A DNA stretch of 8,316 bases from Bacteroidota bacterium (GTDB lineage Bacteria > Bacteroidota > Bacteroidia > Chitinophagales > Saprospiraceae): contig JAGWYI010000161.1 of NCBI GenBank assembly GCA_018969455.1, positions 1 to 8,316 on the forward strand, in the 5' to 3' direction. Under the pieces are notes generated by a model. That model was not told the DNA's origin. It saw nothing but the letters and a program-made list of their open reading frames with translations, and ran no database searches. Shown here one piece after another: positions 6,461 to 8,316 of this stretch (its first letter is position 1; the number at the start of each line of letters is the position of its first letter). The position numbers and the translations under genes were made by a program.

Positions 6461-7801
6461 TTAACGTTTTAACACGGCCGCTCGAAACTGGTCGCCGCGA
6501 TGTTCGTAGTTTTTAAATAAATCAAAACTGGCACATGCCGGACTCAATAGCACGGCATCTCCTGGCTTGGCAATTTGTGCTGCCGCCTCTACTGCTTCTT
6601 CCGCGCTTGCCGTTTCAACAGTAGGGATATGCAAATGATCAAATGCGGCCCGTATGCGGCTGTTATCCAAGCCCATACATACAATGGCTTTTACCCTTTT
6701 TTCTACATGGGGCAACAATATTTGATAGTTGTTCCCCTTGTCTATTCCGCCCACGATCCAAATGGTGGGGCGATCCATGGACTGCAAAGCATAGAAAACA
6801 GAATCCACGTTGGTCGCTTTACTGTCATTGATGTACAATACACCCGCTTTTTCGGCCACCTTTTCCATGCGATGGGGGGGCGGGGTAAAATGATATAGAC
6901 CTTGCTCTATGGTCATGTTATCGAGGCCCAATTTGAGTGCAATTCGGATGGCACATGCTGCATTAAACCGATTGTGCGGACCTTGCAAGGCTGTACTTGA
7001 AACATCAAAGCTGTATTTTTGTCCGATACGCACATAGCCATTTCTCAAATCAGCCTGTTTTATTTGATCCATTTTACAGCGTACATAGGCAGGATTTGCG
7101 GCAAGAAAGCCCTGAATTTCGGGGTCATCGGCATTTGTTATGAGCCAATTGCCCCGTTTTTGGTTCATTGTAATTCGGAATTTTGCCTTTACATAGTTGG
7201 CCATCTGGTAGTCGTACCGATCGAGGTGATCGGGCGTGATATTGAGTAAAACGGCAATATTTGGGCGAAATTTGTCCACATCATCGAGTTGAAAACTGCT
7301 TACTTCCAGCACAAATATCCTTTTTTCATCATTGGTTCTTTGAGCGCGAATGTCTTGCATTACCAGTTCGGCAAAGGAATTTCCTACATTTCCTCCAGCG
7401 CGTGCGTCGAGCCCTCCAAATGCAAGCAAATGATGAATGAGGCGGGTTGTTGTCGTTTTTCCATTTGATCCGGTAATTGCAATCAGGGTGCATTTTCCAA
7501 CATGACGTGCGGCAAATTCAATTTCTCCTACGATTTTGATTCCTTTCTGCCGGATGGCTTGAATTACAGGCGCTTTTTCCGGTATACCAGGACTTTTGAT
7601 TACTTCACGGGCATTCAAAATCAAATCCATGCTGTGCTTGCCGCCCTCATAGGGAATGCCGTTTTGCTCCAGTATTTTTTGAAACACAGGTACAATGGGG
7701 CTGAAGTCGGATACAAATACCGGGTAGCCCAACTGTTTGGCCAGGAGGGCGGCTCCGGTTCCAGATTCGCCGGCGCCCAATATGACTATTGGCTTTTTCA
7801 T
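6461..7801 (-). CDS. murD: UDP-N-acetylmuramoyl-L-alanine--D-glutamate ligase (MurD)
   Basis: MurD is the cytoplasmic ATP-dependent ligase that adds D-glutamate to UDP-MurNAc-L-Ala. The 446-residue protein has the normal Mur ligase length and three-domain layout. The N-terminal Rossmann-like domain has ILGAGESGTGAA (7-18). The central ATPase domain has the P-loop ITGSNGKTTTT (109-119), GNVGNSF (137-143), EVSSFQL (166-172) and ITPDHLDRY (188-196). Lys207 in AKFRI aligns with the carbamylated Lys198 of E. coli MurD. The C-terminal domain has HRME (310-313), NDSKATN (325-331) and LSPACASFD with NYEHRGDQF (419-439). NDSKATN together with the SPACASFD block separates MurD from MurC, MurE and MurF. 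The ATG at 7801 is 5 bases after the mraY stop, with no clear ribosome binding site, so translational coupling is likely. No defects were seen. Confidence 0.97.
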   Translation of the reverse strand: MKKPIVILGAGESGTGAALLAKQLGYPVFVSDFSPIVPVFQKILEQNGIPYEGGKHSMDLILNAREVIKSPGIPEKAPVIQAIRQKGIKIVGEIEFAARHVGKCTLIAITGSNGKTTTTRLIHHLLAFGGLDARAGGNVGNSFAELVMQDIRAQRTNDEKRIFVLEVSSFQLDDVDKFRPNIAVLLNITPDHLDRYDYQMANYVKAKFRITMNQKRGNWLITNADDPEIQGFLAANPAYVRCKMDQIKQADLRNGYVRIGQKYSFDVSSTALQGPHNRFNAACAIRIALKLGLDNMTIEQGLYHFTPPPHRMEKVAEKAGVLYINDSKATNVDSVFYALQSMDRPTIWIVGGIDKGNNYQILLPHVEKRVKAIVCMGLDNSRIRAAFDHLHIPTVETASAEEAVEAAAQIAKPGDAVLLSPACASFDLFKNYEHRGDQFRAAVLKR

Positions 7802-7806
7802 GGTAA

Positions 7807-8316
7807 TTATCTGATTTTCAGCGTAATTATGGTTAAAACGGCCAACATGATCTGAACAATCCAGAAGCGGACGGAGATTGTTACTTCGTGAAGTCCTTTC
7901 TTTTGATAGTGGTGATGCAAGGGGGCCATCCGGAAAATCCGGCGCCCTTCGCCATATTTCTTTTTGGTGTATTTAAAATACCAAACCTGGATGATTACAC
8001 TCAGGTTTTCTACCAGAAACACACCACATAAAATGGGAATCAACAACTCTTTTCGGATGATTATTGCCAATGCCGCTATGATCCCGCCAAGCGTTAAACT
8101 GCCAGTATCTCCCATAAAAACCTTGGCAGGAAATACATTATACCACAAAAAGCCGATGCATCCGCCCAACAAACAGGCGCAAAAAACCACCAATTCTGCA
8201 CTGTAGGGTATGTATAAAATTTTCAAAAAATCGGCTGCAACCGAATTCCCGCTCAAATAGGTTAAAACCCCTAATGCAAGAATTACAATGGAGGAAACCC
8301 CAGTGGCAAGTCCATC
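7807..8316 (-). CDS. mraY: Phospho-N-acetylmuramoyl-pentapeptide transferase (MraY), C-terminal part
   Basis: MraY is the inner-membrane enzyme that transfers phospho-MurNAc-pentapeptide from UDP to undecaprenyl phosphate, giving lipid I. The frame is open to the window edge, so the 5' part is missing. The 169 visible residues begin with DGLATG, the end of the family's NLTDG(L/I)DGLA motif. FMGDTGSL (visible residues 67-74) carries the Asp that corresponds to the Mg-binding catalytic Asp267 of E. coli. VENLSVIIQV (102-111) and PLHHHYQKKG (132-141, the histidine motif) follow. Several hydrophobic segments (about 8-22, 42-60, 75-88, 91-112 and 150-166) fit the last membrane helices. A TTG at 8256 could be read as a start, but the family motifs run through it from upstream, so it is internal. 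The TAA stop lies 5 bases before murD. Identity is very sure; only completeness is limited. Confidence 0.97.
   Translation of the reverse strand, partial: DGLATGVSSIVILALGVLTYLSGNSVAADFLKILYIPYSAELVVFCACLLGGCIGFLWYNVFPAKVFMGDTGSLTLGGIIAALAIIIRKELLIPILCGVFLVENLSVIIQVWYFKYTKKKYGEGRRIFRMAPLHHHYQKKGLHEVTISVRFWIVQIMLAVLTIITLKIR

Noticed and set aside
7807..8256. TTG at 8256 as the start of a separate short gene
   Set aside because: The frame continues upstream to the window edge with MraY family sequence (DGLATG and a membrane helix), so this TTG is an internal leucine codon.
1..8316. Mobile elements, CRISPR arrays, tRNA or rRNA genes, or a horizontally acquired island
   Set aside because: The genes are contiguous core dcw genes on one strand with similar base composition. 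No long direct or inverted repeats, transposase motifs or RNA gene sequences were seen.

Overview
The window is a stretch of a bacterial division and cell wall (dcw) cluster. All genes lie on the minus strand. In transcription order, from high to low coordinates, it reads mraY (5' part missing), murD, ftsW, murG, a small lipoprotein gene, murC, ftsQ and ftsA. The window ends 39 bases past the ftsA stop codon, where ftsZ would normally follow but is not reached. Several features point to Bacteroidota: the gene order murD-ftsW-murG-murC-ftsQ-ftsA without ddl, murB or murF in between; the sequence style of FtsQ and FtsA; the near absence of Shine-Dalgarno sequences; and a good match to the Bacteroidota promoter pattern (TTTG, then TAnnTTTG) ahead of ftsA. 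I cannot place the class or genus from sequence alone.

Layout: positions 7807-8316 hold the C-terminal part of mraY. Positions 6461-7801 are murD, 5325-6455 ftsW, 4141-5307 murG, 3765-4127 a 120-residue predicted lipoprotein, 2386-3759 murC, 1592-2371 (or 2389) ftsQ and 40-1371 ftsA. From mraY to ftsQ the genes are packed with gaps of 5, 5, 17, 13 and 5 bases, and murC and ftsQ are nearly touching or overlap. This looks like one polycistronic unit. The only real non-coding stretch is 1372-1591, 220 bases between ftsQ and ftsA. It holds a weak terminator-like hairpin, a Bacteroidota-type promoter with an inverted repeat in its spacer, and a GC-rich hairpin in the predicted 5' leader of ftsA.

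How the genes work together: MurC and MurD add L-Ala and D-Glu to UDP-MurNAc in the cytoplasm. MraY moves the finished pentapeptide precursor onto undecaprenyl phosphate in the inner membrane, and MurG adds GlcNAc to make lipid II. FtsW polymerises lipid II at the division site, FtsQ scaffolds the periplasmic divisome, and FtsA anchors FtsZ to the membrane.

The main departure from the textbook cluster is the small lipoprotein gene between murG and murC. It has a clean lipobox and looks like a lipocalin-like beta-sheet protein. I saw no mobile element, CRISPR array, RNA gene or exotic system. This is mostly ordinary core genome, with one accessory gene and one regulatory gap worth a second look.
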